Assembly (NCBI GenBank): GCA_025642075.2
Contig: JAODUO010000645.1
Span: forward strand, 93,501 to 157,500
Direction: 5' to 3'
DNA: 64,000 nt
Origin: Ridgeia piscesae
Lineage: Eukaryota > Annelida > Polychaeta > Sabellida > Siboglinidae
Shown piece by piece: positions 38,531-63,241 of this stretch (its first letter is position 1; every line of letters starts with the position of its first letter). The notes under the pieces are model-generated. The model was not told where the DNA came from and made no database searches. It saw only the letters and a list, made by a program, of their open reading frames with translations. Position numbers and translations under genes: made by a program.

Positions 38531-40277
38531 GACATCGACAACAGCTTTCAATGTCTCCTGTCCTGGGCTGTTTTTTTTTGTATCATGGGCAAGTCCAATT
38601 CCTTGGGTGGAGTTTCTAACCGAATCTTTCCATAGCTAAACTTTAATAAAAAAAACGGCCAGTGTCAAGTCTATACAGTAGTCAAAGGGTGGTCACAAGT
38701 TAGCCAAAGTTCCACTGGCGAGTTGGGTGGGCTCACCATGACTGTGTTGTAGGTTTTAATGGTATCAGAGTATTTCATTTCCATGCGTTTCCTTATGTTG
38801 TTTTCATCTAAATCCTTACCAGTTACTGAAGTTAATCAGTTATACATCACTGTTCAACTAAGTTAATGATATCAGCTTAGATAGTCATGATCAATGGGCA
38901 GGTTACACACTTCTAAATGTAATTTTAAACTGACGTAATTAAAACTTTCAAGTTTACCTTATGCGATGATGTTCCATCAGAACAAAACTACTTTTGTTTC
39001 ATCTTTGGTTCACCCCTGACCACTGCCAGTCACTGTGATGTCACACACTGAAGGCATTGCATCATTCCGTGGTTTGATTACTTGGCACAACCCATTTGCT
39101 GTTCAACGGTGCAGTCAAAATTAGTCGCAACTAGAAAGGGTATCTGAACAGTGTTGAGTGTGCAGTCAGCTTATTTCACGTTCACACAAAACAATTCTAC
39201 ATATCACCAGTTGTTAGTCTAGTTGCCCCCACAAACACTGCACGTTTTACTCCAGGTGTGACCAAGCACAGTAAGTCGAACTAGACTTTTCCAAGGAAAT
39301 AAGAATGAAACGCACATATACAGTTCTTTCCACAGACACAGTTTTATGTAAAACAAAATAACCTTATCACGCAACAATGTTTATCATCGACCGATCAATA
39401 CTGGCATCCAATATAACAAAATGTAATTAAAAATGTAACCAACATTCATAAACTGTTGCTTGTGGGAAACAAACATCTTCGACACACTATACGACTGTCT
39501 TACACTTCCTGTAGCTTGCAAGTCCTTTAAGATGGACAACAACGTATCACCAATATCTTGATAATGTTAGTAGAGACATTCAAGCAAAATTTATGATTAC
39601 ACAACTAATAATTTCTACTCGCATCAACGTTTAAGCCACCACTGGCAGCCTTCTGAAGAAGGCCGCCGGTGGTGGCTGAAACATTGATGTGAGTAGAAAT
39701 TATTAGTTGTGCTTCCAACTTGATGAACATTTTCACAAATGTTAGTAGAGATGATCGATCGGAAGACTTGATTATAGTCAAATCTCAACAGTAATGTCTT
39801 ATTTTTCTGACAAACCAGATGTTTAGTACTATGAATGTGGGTTACTGTAGCACCTAAACACTTTCCAACAGTGTTATCAGAATGAAACCACAGTGCACGA
39901 GTTTAAATTAATAAACATATGCTGCTATGATATCTTAAGAAACGTCCTTGTTATCATGAGACTTGTCATAACAGACATTAGAGACAGCAAGCAGCATTTG
40001 CTTCAAGCTCGTCTCCATACATCTACTTACATACAAGTAAAACATGTCTACACAACTGACGCAGCACCTCGACAGCTCCACACAGTTTCAAGCATATTTT
40101 CATTTGGCACTAAACAAATTAAGTCAGCTCTCCGTCGTGTTTGTACACTTGTATTTCGTTTGACATTCAAACGATATGCCAAATATTTTTTGGTACCACT
40201 GTGCACCAAAGCAACATCCAACATATAAGGGGTCTTCACTTGACAGCCAAGTGACAGCGACATCTTGGCTCTGTATT
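38531..40277. other. Intergenic sequence between SLC30A6 and PRPF39
   Basis: No gene was found. It contains a 110-bp inverted repeat at 39601-39710. The right part probably includes the PRPF39 3' untranslated region (minus strand). Confidence 0.5.
39601..39710. repeat. 110-bp hairpin (46-bp arms)
   Basis: Left arm 39601-39646 (ACAACTAATAATTTCTACTC and onward) is inverted at 39665-39710 with four mismatches, most of them C/T or G/A changes at CG or former CG sites. The 18-base loop AGCCTTCTGAAGAAGGCC is itself a hairpin. It may be a small foldback element or the end of a retroelement. Confidence 0.8.
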
Positions 40278-40800
40278 CACAGATATATTATTAGAAGCCT
40301 GATATTGTCCAGTGACTTTGTCACTAGTTGTAACTGTCCAACGCAACAAGTCTTGCGAGGTGTCGTCCACTGTAGCAGACTATCAATGTCTTGTTTCTGT
40401 GACTTTCTGTATTCACAAACATCTTATTAGGAGCCTAGTATCATCCAGTGACTTTGTCACTAGTTGTAACTGTTCAAAGCAACAAGTCTTGCGTGGTGTC
40501 GTCCACTGTAGCAGACTGTCAATGTCTTGTTTCAGTGACTTTCTGTGTTCACAAACATCTTATTAGTTAGTTCAATGCCACAAGTCTTGTTAGGTGTCGT
40601 CCACTGTAGCAGACTGTCAATGTCTTGTTTCAGTGACTTTCTGTGTTCACAAACATCTTATTAGTTAGTTCAATGCAACAAGTCTTGCGAGGTGTCGTCC
40701 ACTATAGCAGGCTATCAATGTCTTGTTTCAGTGACTTTCTGTGTTCACAAACATCTTATTAGTTAGTTCAATGCCACAAGTCTTGTGAGGTGTGGTCCAG
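40278..40800. repeat. 136/98-bp minisatellite abutting the PRPF39 stop codon
   Basis: TATTAG landmarks occur at 40289, 40425, 40561, 40659 and 40757, giving two 136-bp units and then 98-bp units that lack a 38-bp segment (GTCCAGTGACTTTGTCACTA region). Shared sequence includes GAGGTGTCGTCCACTGTAGC. The last partial unit runs into the PRPF39 stop at 40801, so the array lies in the 3' UTR. Confidence 0.85.
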
Positions 40801-52463
<11,663 letters not shown>

Positions 52464-53660
52464 TTCTGCATCAATGCAGGTACTTTCTAAAAATAAAACG
52501 CAATCAATGTAATCACTGCAACGCCCCACAAGCAGGATAGTGTCAGAAATAGGTTGTCATGCAGCTTCTCTGCTGAGAATTAACTCATTTAGTGAAGCAT
52601 AATCTACTGGACTAGGGGTGGATTCAGACTAGGCATGTCCAAATCCGCTAGGTGCCAGCTACAGACCGCTCACTGATTCAGGGCTTCAATCATGAAAATG
52701 AAGGCCATCTTACCAAGCAAGTTGTCAAGTGGCAATAGGGCCTGTAAATGGGTCACGATACATGGCGAGACTCCGCGCAACTTGAAGCTGATTGGGGACT
52801 GGACACAAGAATAATATTCTAACGATGGATGACAGTTGTAGCTTCCGACTGATGAATACTAATAAAATCAGGTCATAAATATCTTTCTTATCTTAAATGT
52901 CCGATTTAATATTCAGTTTACCAAATTATCATAGACATATAGCGATTTACATAGTGCAGACAATAGACACGGTTTTAGGCTGTTTGTGTCTTTTACGAGA
53001 TTTGGAATTTTACATTGCTGTACATTGTGGTTTTGATAAGCACTTATATTTGACAAGTTGTCTAAATGCACATAATCATAACACATGTATACGTTTTCCC
53101 CAAACAGGTTGTACTGCGCAAAAAATGGCACTCTTCATTATCAGTCAAGATCGCCAAACACAAATACTTGCCGTTAATGCCATGGCAACCACCATAATAT
53201 TGATCACTGTCACCTGCAGTGTTCCATTGCTTCTACTTGTAATAACCCTTCGGACAATATAATTGAAATACGCTATTTGGGAACAGTTCAATTATTACAA
53301 TCAAAAACAAAACAAAGTCCTATATGTTAACATGGAGAATATCCGAATATGAACTTCCTGCCCCCAACTGCCCCTAGCCTCGTTTTCGCGCGCGAGACTT
53401 ATACGCCCTATGCCATATGCTAGGTACATCAACAAAAATTTCAAAATTGTCATAGAATCATTTAAACACTTTCGTGTGATAGTGTATGCTATCTAGTTTA
53501 CAACCCTTTTTGATTTTTTTCAATAGCTTTATTATTAACAAAGTTATTCGACATTTTTGAGTCAGAAAAACAGGCCAAAGTGTCCACAGTTTTCATATCC
53601 ATTTTCTGTGACCTGAAATTTGTGCTGCCGCCAAGTGGCAGACAATGAAACCAAAAGATA

Positions 53661-54030
53661 TGACATTTCTTTTTTAAAGTTGACCTTGACATAATTGTAT
53701 TGGTCAGAATATTGTTCTGATAAGGTATTTATGTAACATCAAATATTAATAACCAAGTATTGACCCCCATATATCGTGACCTTGATATGACCTTGGCGTG
53801 ACCTAGATAACTGACTAATGCTGGCAGGTGATCTATATTGAGAGATGACCTAATTATATTATTAAGTGCAATTCATGAACTGAATAGTTTGTAATTCCAC
53901 ATACATATTGTTGCAATGGATCATTTATGTTCATATAGTCAACATAATGGCATATCAGAGTGTGAACCATTAATGACATTTCTTTTTAAAGTTGACCTTG
54001 ACGTAATTGTATTTGTCAGAATATTGTTAT
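53661..54030. repeat. Duplicated block with TGACCTTGA half-sites
   Basis: The sequence TGACATTTCTTTTTTAAAGT with TGACCTTGACATAATTGTAT and TCAGAATATTGTT at 53661-53720 recurs at 53974-54030 with few changes. TGACCTTGA occurs at 53681, 53777 and 53993, and near matches at 53788 (TGACCTTGG) and about 54258. TCAAGGTCA, its complement, is the consensus half-site for ERR/FTZ-F1-type nuclear receptors. Binding is not shown. Confidence 0.55.
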
Positions 54031-55129
54031 TGTGAATAATTTCAGTGCTAAAATTAATCATAACTAATCAATGAATGTGGGCAATTGTGTTGTGACCCTG
54101 ACGATCTAGTTAATTGACCTAGAATGACCATTGATCTATTTATTTTTTGCAAATATCCTATTTAATTTATGAAGTGCGACACATTGATTGTAACATGTTA
54201 TGAATTATTGAAGTAGAAAATGTGTACATGTTTACCAACAAAATTGTGTATTAACTTTTAACCTTGACCTAATTGCCAGTATTTAATGTCCAGTGTAATA
54301 TTTCTTTAACTTTATATACGGTATCACAGTACAAAGTAAACCCAATAATACTGCGATCAACTTTGTTTTGTACAATGTCTCGCATTTTAATATGAAATAA
54401 TATTCTATATTGTTCACAGTATGCAGCCGACATGTATACATGGGAAACGAGTGAAATAGAAGTACAACAACCAATCAGCTTCATTGCATGTAATGAGAAC
54501 TGACTGTAAAAATGTATTGCTGACTCAATGTTTATAATATTTAACTTCAGTGGCAATCAGTGCCAAGTGAAGTGTATCGATGTTCATAAGCCACATCAGG
54601 TGCCAACTCCACCACCAGGTGTCAATGTGTATCATTGTTCAAAGCACTGATATATCCACATGCCAATGTTCACAAGACACTACAGACTCATTGCATATAT
54701 TGACAGTCCAGTGTCATAAATCCAAGCGCAGTGTATATAATATATGTTGTTATTCCAGTGTTGAAAATCCAAGCATGTTGCATGTCAATGTTCACATTCA
54801 CCCGTTTTTCTTTTGTCGATTGCATTTTCTGGAAAAAAATAAATATACAGATTAGATTTGTCTTACTATGTCATACATTTTAGTAGTGCAGTTTTACCAC
54901 ACTGTCCTTAGTGTACACAACACCGATTTTGCATCAGGGTCATGATTCATGACAGAAACCAACATGGAGGTGACAGTGTGAATCTTCTGTCTCTGTAAGT
55001 GGGTATGCGACAATGTTTGTATGAGTTTGCATTTGAATGTATCAACAATAAATATATCAACAATAAATATAATTTATATATTATTTGCTTTCAGATGCCT
55101 GCCCAGGCATCGTCGAGTATATATATATA

Positions 55130-55317
<188 letters not shown>

Positions 55318-56453
55318 GTAATGTTTATTCTTATACATAATAGCTCTGAATAGCAAAATATAAATAATATATTATTTGCTCACAGATGCCTGTCACAGAA
55401 GCTCGCTGGTCCAGGCATCTTCGGGCATATATATTATCTATACCTAACTACATAATTATATTACAAAGTTCTATGTCTAAAGATAGATCAATTACAGGAG
55501 CAGAGACAAATCTCCCGTGGTAATTTCAGTGATAATTTCACCAGGCTTCACATAGCATGTTTGTTGTTTCACTGATTACAACATTGTGGCATTGTCTTTA
55601 AAAAAACGTTAATTGTATATAAATGTACAACAATTTCAATACAACAGAAATGAAGGCAACACCACAATAGCAATATCTAATGTTGTACATTATCGAAAAG
55701 TAGTGATGGCGGTGAATTTAATGTTAAACAATTTATTATCAATAATAAAAAGAACCAGCCCAGGTCCAGTCAAAACATACCACGGTCATAAAGCTTTCAA
55801 AGTGTGAATTAATATTTTCGCCTATTTTGAAAACTAGAAAAAATTATGTAATTCAACAATTATACATTCACAATTATTTATTTACCAAAAATACACCAGG
55901 ATTGAAGCACAACGAGTTTTGATTGTGCGGATTTAGAATTGTATGAAATGGCGTGACCTATATTCCTATATTAACTACGCCACGCTTGCAGGACATACGA
56001 ATCGAACATACGAATATTGGACCGCTTCAGTCTACTCTCACATTTACAGACCCAGAAAAACAGCTATAAATCAATTAAAAATATGACATATTTTTAAAGA
56101 TTAAAAAAACTTCAATGCATATATTTTGTACTCCATGTAAAAGCATTTTAACACAGCGCGCGCCCCGTCGAACATCATTATGCAACGTGGCGTACGTGCC
56201 GCGAGCACCGTGCGCACCACCGCGCGCACCGCTGACAAAGTTCACTTTTCAATTTTAAACGCCAAACTGCGTGCGCCATGCCTATTTGTAACGCGCTCGG
56301 GCATTCTTGCACGCAGGTCCACATAGATAACATGAATACCATTTTAACGTAGATATACATATAAATCTCTGCGTGAAGTAGAAAAGTTCTACTCGCAATA
56401 TTAATAGTACTTTTAAACGATTTTTCACAACGTAAAAGTAAACGTCCACTCAC

Positions 56454-56640
56454 CTCGGTTGTAGTCGTCGGAAAAAACCCGGGAATTTCGCTATGACGTA
56501 GTTCAATCTTTCATTGGTTCATGTGATCATCAAAATAGGTCGAACAATCATTTGCATAATGCTGGCAAACATTCTTGGGGAATCCCCGTTTTCGGCGTCA
56601 CTACAGCAATGGCGGCCCAGACCGGCCTCAGATTTTGGAC
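56454..56640. promoter_or_regulatory. Probable PRPF39 first exon and promoter, divergent from TMEM179
   Basis: On the minus strand a donor-quality GAG/GTGAGTGG occurs at 56453-56454 and could splice to the acceptor at 52487. Joining gives a leader without an in-frame ATG before 52463. Just upstream are TGACGTAG (CRE-like, about 56494), ATTGGTT (inverted CCAAT, about 56513) and CAATGGCGGCC (YY1-like, about 56606). No TATA box is obvious. Confidence 0.45.
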
Positions 56641-57474
56641 CAGATTCATAGGACAAATCTACCATTGCGCCCCTATCGGAATGTAATGTACCTACATATG
56701 CATAGGCTATGCCTATGGCAAGTCACTTGCATTATTTAGCATCAAACCCACTCATTTCTTCCTTTAGCGTCTATCTCACGCATTTACCTGTTAACCTTAC
56801 GTATATTGCATTACTTTTCATGAAAATTTTACCAATGCGATCTTATTTCTGGTTTGTGACACCGGGCTTGCAAGTTGCAACCATAAATATGGGGTCTTCC
56901 GCAATCATCAAAATCCCGTCCGAACGTATACGAAGTATTATAGATGTAGGCTAGGCTTTGTGGCTATCGTCCGTTTGCAATTTGTTGCTATATTTTAGAG
57001 AGTAAATTTACTTAGCGAAGTAATACTATAGCGTAGCAATATTTTGAAGATAATTTAATCGGATGACAAATAAATGGCATCGATATACCTTGATTATGTT
57101 CCATGCTTATTTTTGAGATTTCTCCGCTGGACGCCATACTTTCTGGTCGCGCGTTGGATGTTGGGATTTGTTATCGCACTGTCATTAAAATAGTCTACCG
57201 TTTAAAATCAATGTTATTGATTACAATAACGTTTAACCAGTTAGTATGCAAATGTAAATACATGATCTACAATAACGTTATAATCAATAAATAGTTACAT
57301 ATCCTAATAGTAATGCGAAGTTACTAACTGAACTACCAAATAATTTGTAAAACCCAGCTCCACAAGCTAACTTATAAATTTGCAAAGGAAAACATTACGC
57401 GGAAACTACCCGGAGTCTAAACTTGACGCAGAAAAATAACAAAGTGTGAAAGAAACCCTTTCGTTTCGCCTAAA

Positions 57475-60400
57475 ATGAGCATTGGAAACATTTTGCTGTT
57501 GAGTCAAGTGACGATATATGTCATCACTTTCTTATTTAGTTTATTTATTGTTATACCACTCACTGTGTACGAAGCGCAGTTTAACGGGCACTGTCTGCTG
57601 TTCGCTACGGGCGATCTCAACGTCTCATCGCTACCTGTGGAACAGTTGACGGTGCAATGGGGCGATGGTGGCTACTGCAAATATCCCATCGTGATGGGCA
57701 TTCTCGCACTGCCGCTCTCATTGTTCTACATATTGTGGATGTCACTGCATCTGTTCAAAGACTATGATTTGTACGTTTGTAATTTAGCAAAACACTCATA
57801 TTTATATTATATATTATGGTATATATTCCGTATAATTTATAGTCATAACTGACATAAGCCCATATATGCCGTATACAAGTAGTAGTACAAGTTCAGTTGG
57901 CAGTTAACTGTTATTTAGTCTTTACCAAATAAATACAGTGACAGGGTAGATTAGATATACAGGGCACCATAGGTCAGACCTGGGGATGATTTCAAATTTG
58001 TATTCCAACTAACTTTAACTTTTTATTCTTATTTCACCCATATTACACGTACATGATCACAACAAACTTTTTTTTATAAAAAAATATTGGTGTGTTCTAC
58101 ATACACTTTCTTTAAAAAGGTTAATATGGTAGTTTAATACAGAATGCAAAGGTAAGACACTCCCATTCCCTAATATAAAACCAAACACCCAGAGAATAAG
58201 TGATGAATTATAATGCCAGGCATTTTTTATTTGCGTAAATAAAAATATATGCTTAAACTATTATGTTGGTAAGTACTATTGGATTGTCACAAAGAGTCTC
58301 AAACATAAAATACACAACCCTATGTTAGTATGTATAGCTTATATTAAACGTGTATCATAAATATACGCCAACATAACATGTAACTGTGCAAAATACATGT
58401 AAAATATATGACTAACGATTTGTGATTTGTTCAGGTCTTGGCTGGCATCATTTGTTGCGCTGGTGACATCTGTCACTGCCAGTTTCCTGATGCTTGTTGC
58501 CGGAATCATTCTAACCACTGGATTTAAAAAGTGGTGTGATTTTCTTCGCCGTTCAATAGCCAGGTGGGTAACTACACAAAACAAAGCTGGCAAATGAGCA
58601 TTTGTCAGTTGACACATCTGCAACAGTGTGTAATGGTCTACCAACAACTGTGATGTCCAAAACTACCTTAAAATCATTCAACACTGCATTAAAAACTCAC
58701 CTATTTATTACGATTAATGGCTACCGAGACATTTTTATTTAATTTATTCATATTTTTATCCGATTAACACCAAAAGAACATTTAAAGTACTTTATTTACC
58801 ATGATAATGACTTTATTTATAATCCACTGATGTTTACACAACATTTTATCTTATTTGCATTATTTAAATTTGTAAAATGTTACTATTTATATTGTGGTTG
58901 TAATTAAGGACCATGCGATGTGAACGCTATGGATATATGTGATATATAAAACTAAGATTATTATTATTAATCTGTTACAATAAATTATTTGTTTTTATTA
59001 TTGTAAGTGAACATCTAGATTTTCTGTGCTAAAACAACATTAATCATTGAAGTAGGGGTTGGCAAAAACACCAATTTACTTGAAGTTGTTAGTTTTAATG
59101 TCACTAATGCCAACTGATTTATATCGGTTTGCTTTTTTCTTAAATTATTAAAGTTATACTTATTTTTCCAAGTGAGTGTTTGTAAAAAAAAATTATGTGT
59201 TTTCTAAATAATTTGCTTATATCATGTTGTTGCCAAATTAAGAATTGACTGATGTCAAGTCGTAAACGATATACTGACACCATCTTAGACATTTTGACAT
59301 TTCTGCATTTGGACACTGACTGTAGTGAATTATGTTCATTTCAACAACATTAATTTCCTGTTAGTCAGGTACTATTTTTCCAAAGCAGTAGTATTACTGT
59401 TTAACATCTAATGCCAAGAGTGTTTTTTTATGAAAGATGCTCGTTTGACCAAACATTGTAATAAAATGCTGTTTTACTGCACTCTTGCAGGCAGTCTGGT
59501 TGGAAACTGCATTTTGTTGAAAACATTGTATTTCCACACTTGCACTTAAATTTACTTTGAAGTGATTAGGTTTAAATATATGATACTGACAGCATCTAAC
59601 GGTTTAATTCCTTATTGCTCATCAGGTTAATGTTTAGTGTCAGCGTGCGTTTCTATATAAGTTTGTCATTCAAACTGATATTTGTAATTATATATAATTA
59701 TACCCATAGTGTTCATATTTTAAACACGACCCAGTTGCAAATGGGACACTGATGCTATCGTAATTTAAAAACATCAGTATTTTTTATTTGGAATCCGAAC
59801 AAACTGTATTGCTCATTCAGATGTTCACTACTTTACTGTTGATGACTTGTCTTCTAGTCTGGTTCTTTTTCCCATCAGCTGTGATGTGGGCGAGATTGTC
59901 CAATTCAGTATTGGTGAAGACATTGACAAGTCAGGATACTACGTTGAATTTGGCATGGCACAGGTTAGTATGCACTGCAATCATTCTCACAGCCACTCCC
60001 CCAATGTTGCCACTGAGTCGAACTGGTAGATTTGCATGTGAATACATTTTGTTTAGGGCGGCTCTCATAACAATGTGTTTATCAGTCTTGGCAAACTTGG
60101 TAAAACTTCAACACCATGCTTTAGCAAAATGCAAACATTCAAGTCGTGATTTCTTTCTGTATGTGCATAAATGTATTAAAATTATGCAAACGGTATCAAA
60201 CTATATTGATATTTTTTTGTTTGGTGTGTCTTAATGTTATGTCTATATAATTTGCAAATCAATTTTAGTGCATATTCATCTTATTAATTTATAACATACT
60301 GATTTAACAAATGTATTTAACTTATTATTTACCATATTTATTTAGCTTATATTTTTTACTTTTCTTTACATTGTTAGTACCTTAGAGCAGGTTTTTAGCC

Positions 60401-61309
60401 CAAGCATGGGACATGTTACACATTCTTCCTAATAATTAATTTGCTAATGACACAATCACCACTGTACTTTATAAATGAAATATATAAAATGTTAATTATA
60501 TCTTGTACTTTATTGCCACATGTATACTCAGTCTTGAGTTGTATCCACCTGGAATCAAAACATAGCAACATAAATGGTTAGGTTAGTATGCAATAAAACA
60601 CCCTCATCTCTCAAGATTCATCCCATCCTGCCCATGACCTGTTTGAACCTCTTCCATCTAGTCGCTGATTCAGATCCATCAAAACCAGGACCAACCGCTT
60701 TAGTACTAACTTTTTCCCCTTAGCCGTTCAAGCCGTGTCAAAACAGAAGTGATTTTTTCCCACCCGCACCAAACACATTCTACTTTCCAATGAGTTTTTA
60801 GTGTGTATATTTTATCATACTTTATTATATATTTTTATTTCATATTTTACATTTTAAGCTAATATATTTCTACTAGATCATATCAATTATTTATCGATGT
60901 TATACAGAACAATTTTTTATTCAGACCTTTTTATGTGATTGTTCTTATTTATTTTATTTAAAGTGGTACATGTGTAGTATATTTTACCGTCATCGTTTGG
61001 TGCATGTGAATGTATTGTCATATGAATGTACTAGTACGACGACCAATATCATTACACATTGCAATGTTTTATTGTAACTACAATGTGAACATATGGCAAT
61101 AAAGCTATCTTATCTTAAATTATCATAAAATTAAATGCTTTCGGTTTCAGTTTGGCACATGGCTGTCCTGGATTTGTTGGGTGATCCAAACTGGTCTCGC
61201 ATCAATCAAGTTGTGGCGTTTCCACCGGCAAGAGAACTTCTTCATCAGCATGAAACGCGAACGAACTCGTTTGATTCAACGAATGGGAAATAACAACGAA
61301 GTGCTTTGA
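57475..61309 (+). CDS. TMEM179: TMEM179, 4 exons
   Basis: Exons 57475-57770, 58435-58563, 59879-59963 and 61151-61309 join with consistent phases (GT-AG) into 222 residues; human TMEM179 is about 233. Family landmarks: N-terminal ITFLFSLFIVIPLTVYEAQF, then NGHCLLFATG and a YCKYPIVMGILALPLS span, FKKWCDFL, an SGYYVEFGMAQFGTWLSWIC segment across exons 3-4, and a basic tail HRQENFFISMKRERTRLIQR. Four membrane spans are predicted (about 8-31, 68-90, 101-128, 171-192), with cysteines in the first loop as in relatives. The molecular role of the family is not established. The gene is divergent from PRPF39, with less than 1 kb between the starts. Confidence 0.93.
57771..58434 (+). other. TMEM179 intron 1
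   Basis: AT-rich, with no recognisable element or coding signal. Confidence 0.8.
58629..58970 (+). mobile_element. LINE 3' fragment in TMEM179 intron 2
   Basis: The frame from 58629 encodes NGLPTTVMSKTTLKSFNTAL followed by KTHLFI, the usual C-terminal end of CR1/L2-like reverse transcriptases. An AT-rich tail follows with GAACGCTATGGATATATGTG and a terminal ATTATTATTATTAAT near 58960. Confidence 0.75.
60597..61115 (+). mobile_element. LINE 3' fragment in TMEM179 intron 3
   Basis: The frame at about 60604-60750 encodes SRDSSHPAHDLFEPLPSSR, a stop (TGA), then FRSIKTRTNRFSTNFFPLAV before a second stop. This resembles the end of a non-LTR reverse transcriptase that differs from the other three fragments. 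The 3' tail ends CAATAAAGCTATCTTATCTT. The internal TGA shows decay. Confidence 0.75.
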
Positions 61310-62417
61310 AAGTGAAGAGACATTTTAGAAGAGCATGACAGTACATTAGCATGATCCAGGTGGAAAAATTGTGTATTTACATCAAATCAAAAACAACATA
61401 TCAAAGTCACCAATTTATTACTGGTGTTCTTTGTGATCGAAATAACAGATTTAAATTAATTGATTTACATAAAACAATTCTGAATGAAGTGAGTGTGCAA
61501 GAAGCTATTATGTTACAGGCCAGTGGCTAATGTCAGATGTCAATAATGACACAGTCTATTTTGCTCTGAAAACCTATGAATAGAACGTAGTATTTTTGTG
61601 TGTGATTTGATGATATTTTGTATGCAAGAGTAGAACATTTTGGGGCCATGTCAAAGTAGTATTAGTGGGTTTCGTAACTGTCTTGTAACTATAGTTTTGT
61701 ATTGTATACAAATAACTGCTGCTGATTGTACAAACAGAAGATGTAAATGTTTTGCCTTATATATAATATGTTTTTTGATAAATGAAGTATAATTTTTAAT
61801 ACTATATTACATGGTAATGATTGTTTATACATTCCAGTATAATGGATTATACTTATTTTTCCACTGTTGCTTTGTCATATACACTGTATGTATATTATGT
61901 TATTCAGGTGAAGGTTGTATATACAAACTCTGATAGTTTATCATAAAATTATATATAATTATATATATGTGTGTGTTTTTGTGTGTGCATATATTATATA
62001 TGTTAGAATACCACAGATGTAATTTATAGCTAAATGTTTTATTATGAAAAGTTATGCTATGTATGTTGACAGCAATGTTTAGTTACATGCAGTATCTCTC
62101 AAATTGTCGCTCAAATTCCCCCAGCAAAAAGTGAAATTCCAGACAGTGTGAAGGCAAGCAGGCATGTATGCTTTACTTACTACCAAAGCATGTTATTTAG
62201 TTACAAGAAAATTTTATTTTGCTACTTTGGGTATTCTCAAATGGTTTGCATTCACTGGTGCAAGCCAGTCCAAGGCGTATAGCCTCGCCAAAGAAAATTT
62301 TATTTATTTGCAACCATTTCACGACATTACCAAGAAAATACTCGAATGACTACCCTGGTACATACATATCCGAACATATAAACCACGTCAATGATCACGC
62401 TAGATCACGTGCACGAT
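61310..62417 (+). other. TMEM179 3' untranslated and downstream region
   Basis: AT-rich sequence after the TMEM179 stop. No clear canonical poly-A hexamer was pinned down. No other gene is supported. Confidence 0.5.
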
Positions 62418-62697
62418 TCGTAATGGGTAGAGCTTTGGATTCTCCACTACAAGAACCCGGGTTCGAATCCTGTGCGGCAGTGTAAAAACCTTGGGCAAGT
62501 TTTTTCACTCTATATTGCTCCAGTTCACTCAGCTGTATAAATGAGTACCTGGCTATACGCAGTGGTGAATATGTGTACGAGCAGCCTTCGCGCATTAATT
62601 GTAGCATATAGCTGGATGTTTCCCAGAGAAGTCGAGATGGTGTCTGAGTGAACAGGTCTGTCAGTGAAATAAAATGTAAAGCGCTTTGAGCTTTCTT
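62418..62697 (+). mobile_element. tRNA-derived SINE (full-length type)
   Basis: The head has an A-box-like TGGGTAGAGCTTTGG and a perfect B box GGTTCGAATCC, with a CCGGG before it. The body is GTAAAAACCTTGGGCAAG and CCAGTTCACTCAGCTGTATA then AATGAGTACCTGGC. The 3' part contains AGAGAAGTCGAGATGGTGTC and ends near AAAGCGCTTTGAGC. The same family occurs at 47180-47381 (-) and as a fragment at 35013-35060. The A-box and acceptor-stem region are too diverged for a functional tRNA. Confidence 0.85.
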
Positions 62698-62707
62698 ACG
62701 ATTCACA

Positions 62708-62765
62708 CGTACACATGCGCGCGCGCGCACGCACACGCACGCACACACACACGCACACACGTACA
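62708..62765. repeat. (GC)n/(CA)n tract after the SINE
   Basis: ACACATGCGCGCGCGCACGC followed by CACGCACACAC. The alternating purine-pyrimidine sequence has Z-DNA potential. Confidence 0.9.
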
Positions 62766-62957
62766 CAACTAACGACGAAAAGTGTCCGCATCAAGCAACA
62801 AAGGACGTATTGTTTTATGATATATAGAATTATAATTCGATTCGTGGATTCATTTCAGCATCTACCGTTCATATGAGTGACCGTTATAGCACTACTATAA
62901 TAAGGCAATTCTTAACACGGCGTATATGGTAAACCGACATCGATCGCCGTAGCCTCA

Positions 62958-63241
62958 CTACAGTGTATCGACGTGAAGCAGGCGTTTCAAGACTGTCAGC
63001 GACTTCTGATAGACGAAGAACGTGACGGCGTTGAGGGGGAAGGTGCGGACGAGCGTGACGGAGAAGCCCCGATAGAAAGCCTTCCACCCGCCCTCGCGGT
63101 ACAACTCCTTGGCGCAGCTGCACCAGCCTCGGTAGCGAGGGTTGCGGACACTGTCCGCCTGGATGCGACTCTTGACGATGTCCACCGGCATGTTGTACCA
63201 CGATATACAGCCAGCCATGCCGCCCGCGAACAGAACCACAC
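62958..63241 (-). CDS. Mitochondrial carrier, SLC25A29/45-like, terminal exon (partial)
   Basis: One minus-strand exon (acceptor GCGCAG at 63242-63247, stop TAG at 62958-62960) encodes the last 94 residues of an SLC25 carrier. It holds the third carrier repeat: a helix with AGGMAGCISWYNMPVDIVKS containing the PxDxxK signature, then QADSVRNPRYRGW, YREGGWKAFYRGF and LVRTFPLNAVTFFVYQ. The QAD..R..PRYRG...YR.EGW pattern is closest to what I recall of SLC25A29 (mitochondrial basic amino-acid/carnitine-type carrier); SLC25A45/47/48 are alternatives. Carriers have about 300 residues in six helices, so the other exons lie beyond the right edge. No second exon is evident between 63242 and 64000. Confidence 0.88.

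Noticed and set aside
59788..60234. 148-codon membrane-like frame on the + strand
   Set aside because: It overlaps the genuine TMEM179 exon 59879-59963 in another frame and has no conserved features.
62418..62500. A functional tRNA gene
   Set aside because: The B box is perfect, but no proper acceptor stem or cloverleaf can be drawn and the sequence continues into a SINE body also found at 47 kb.
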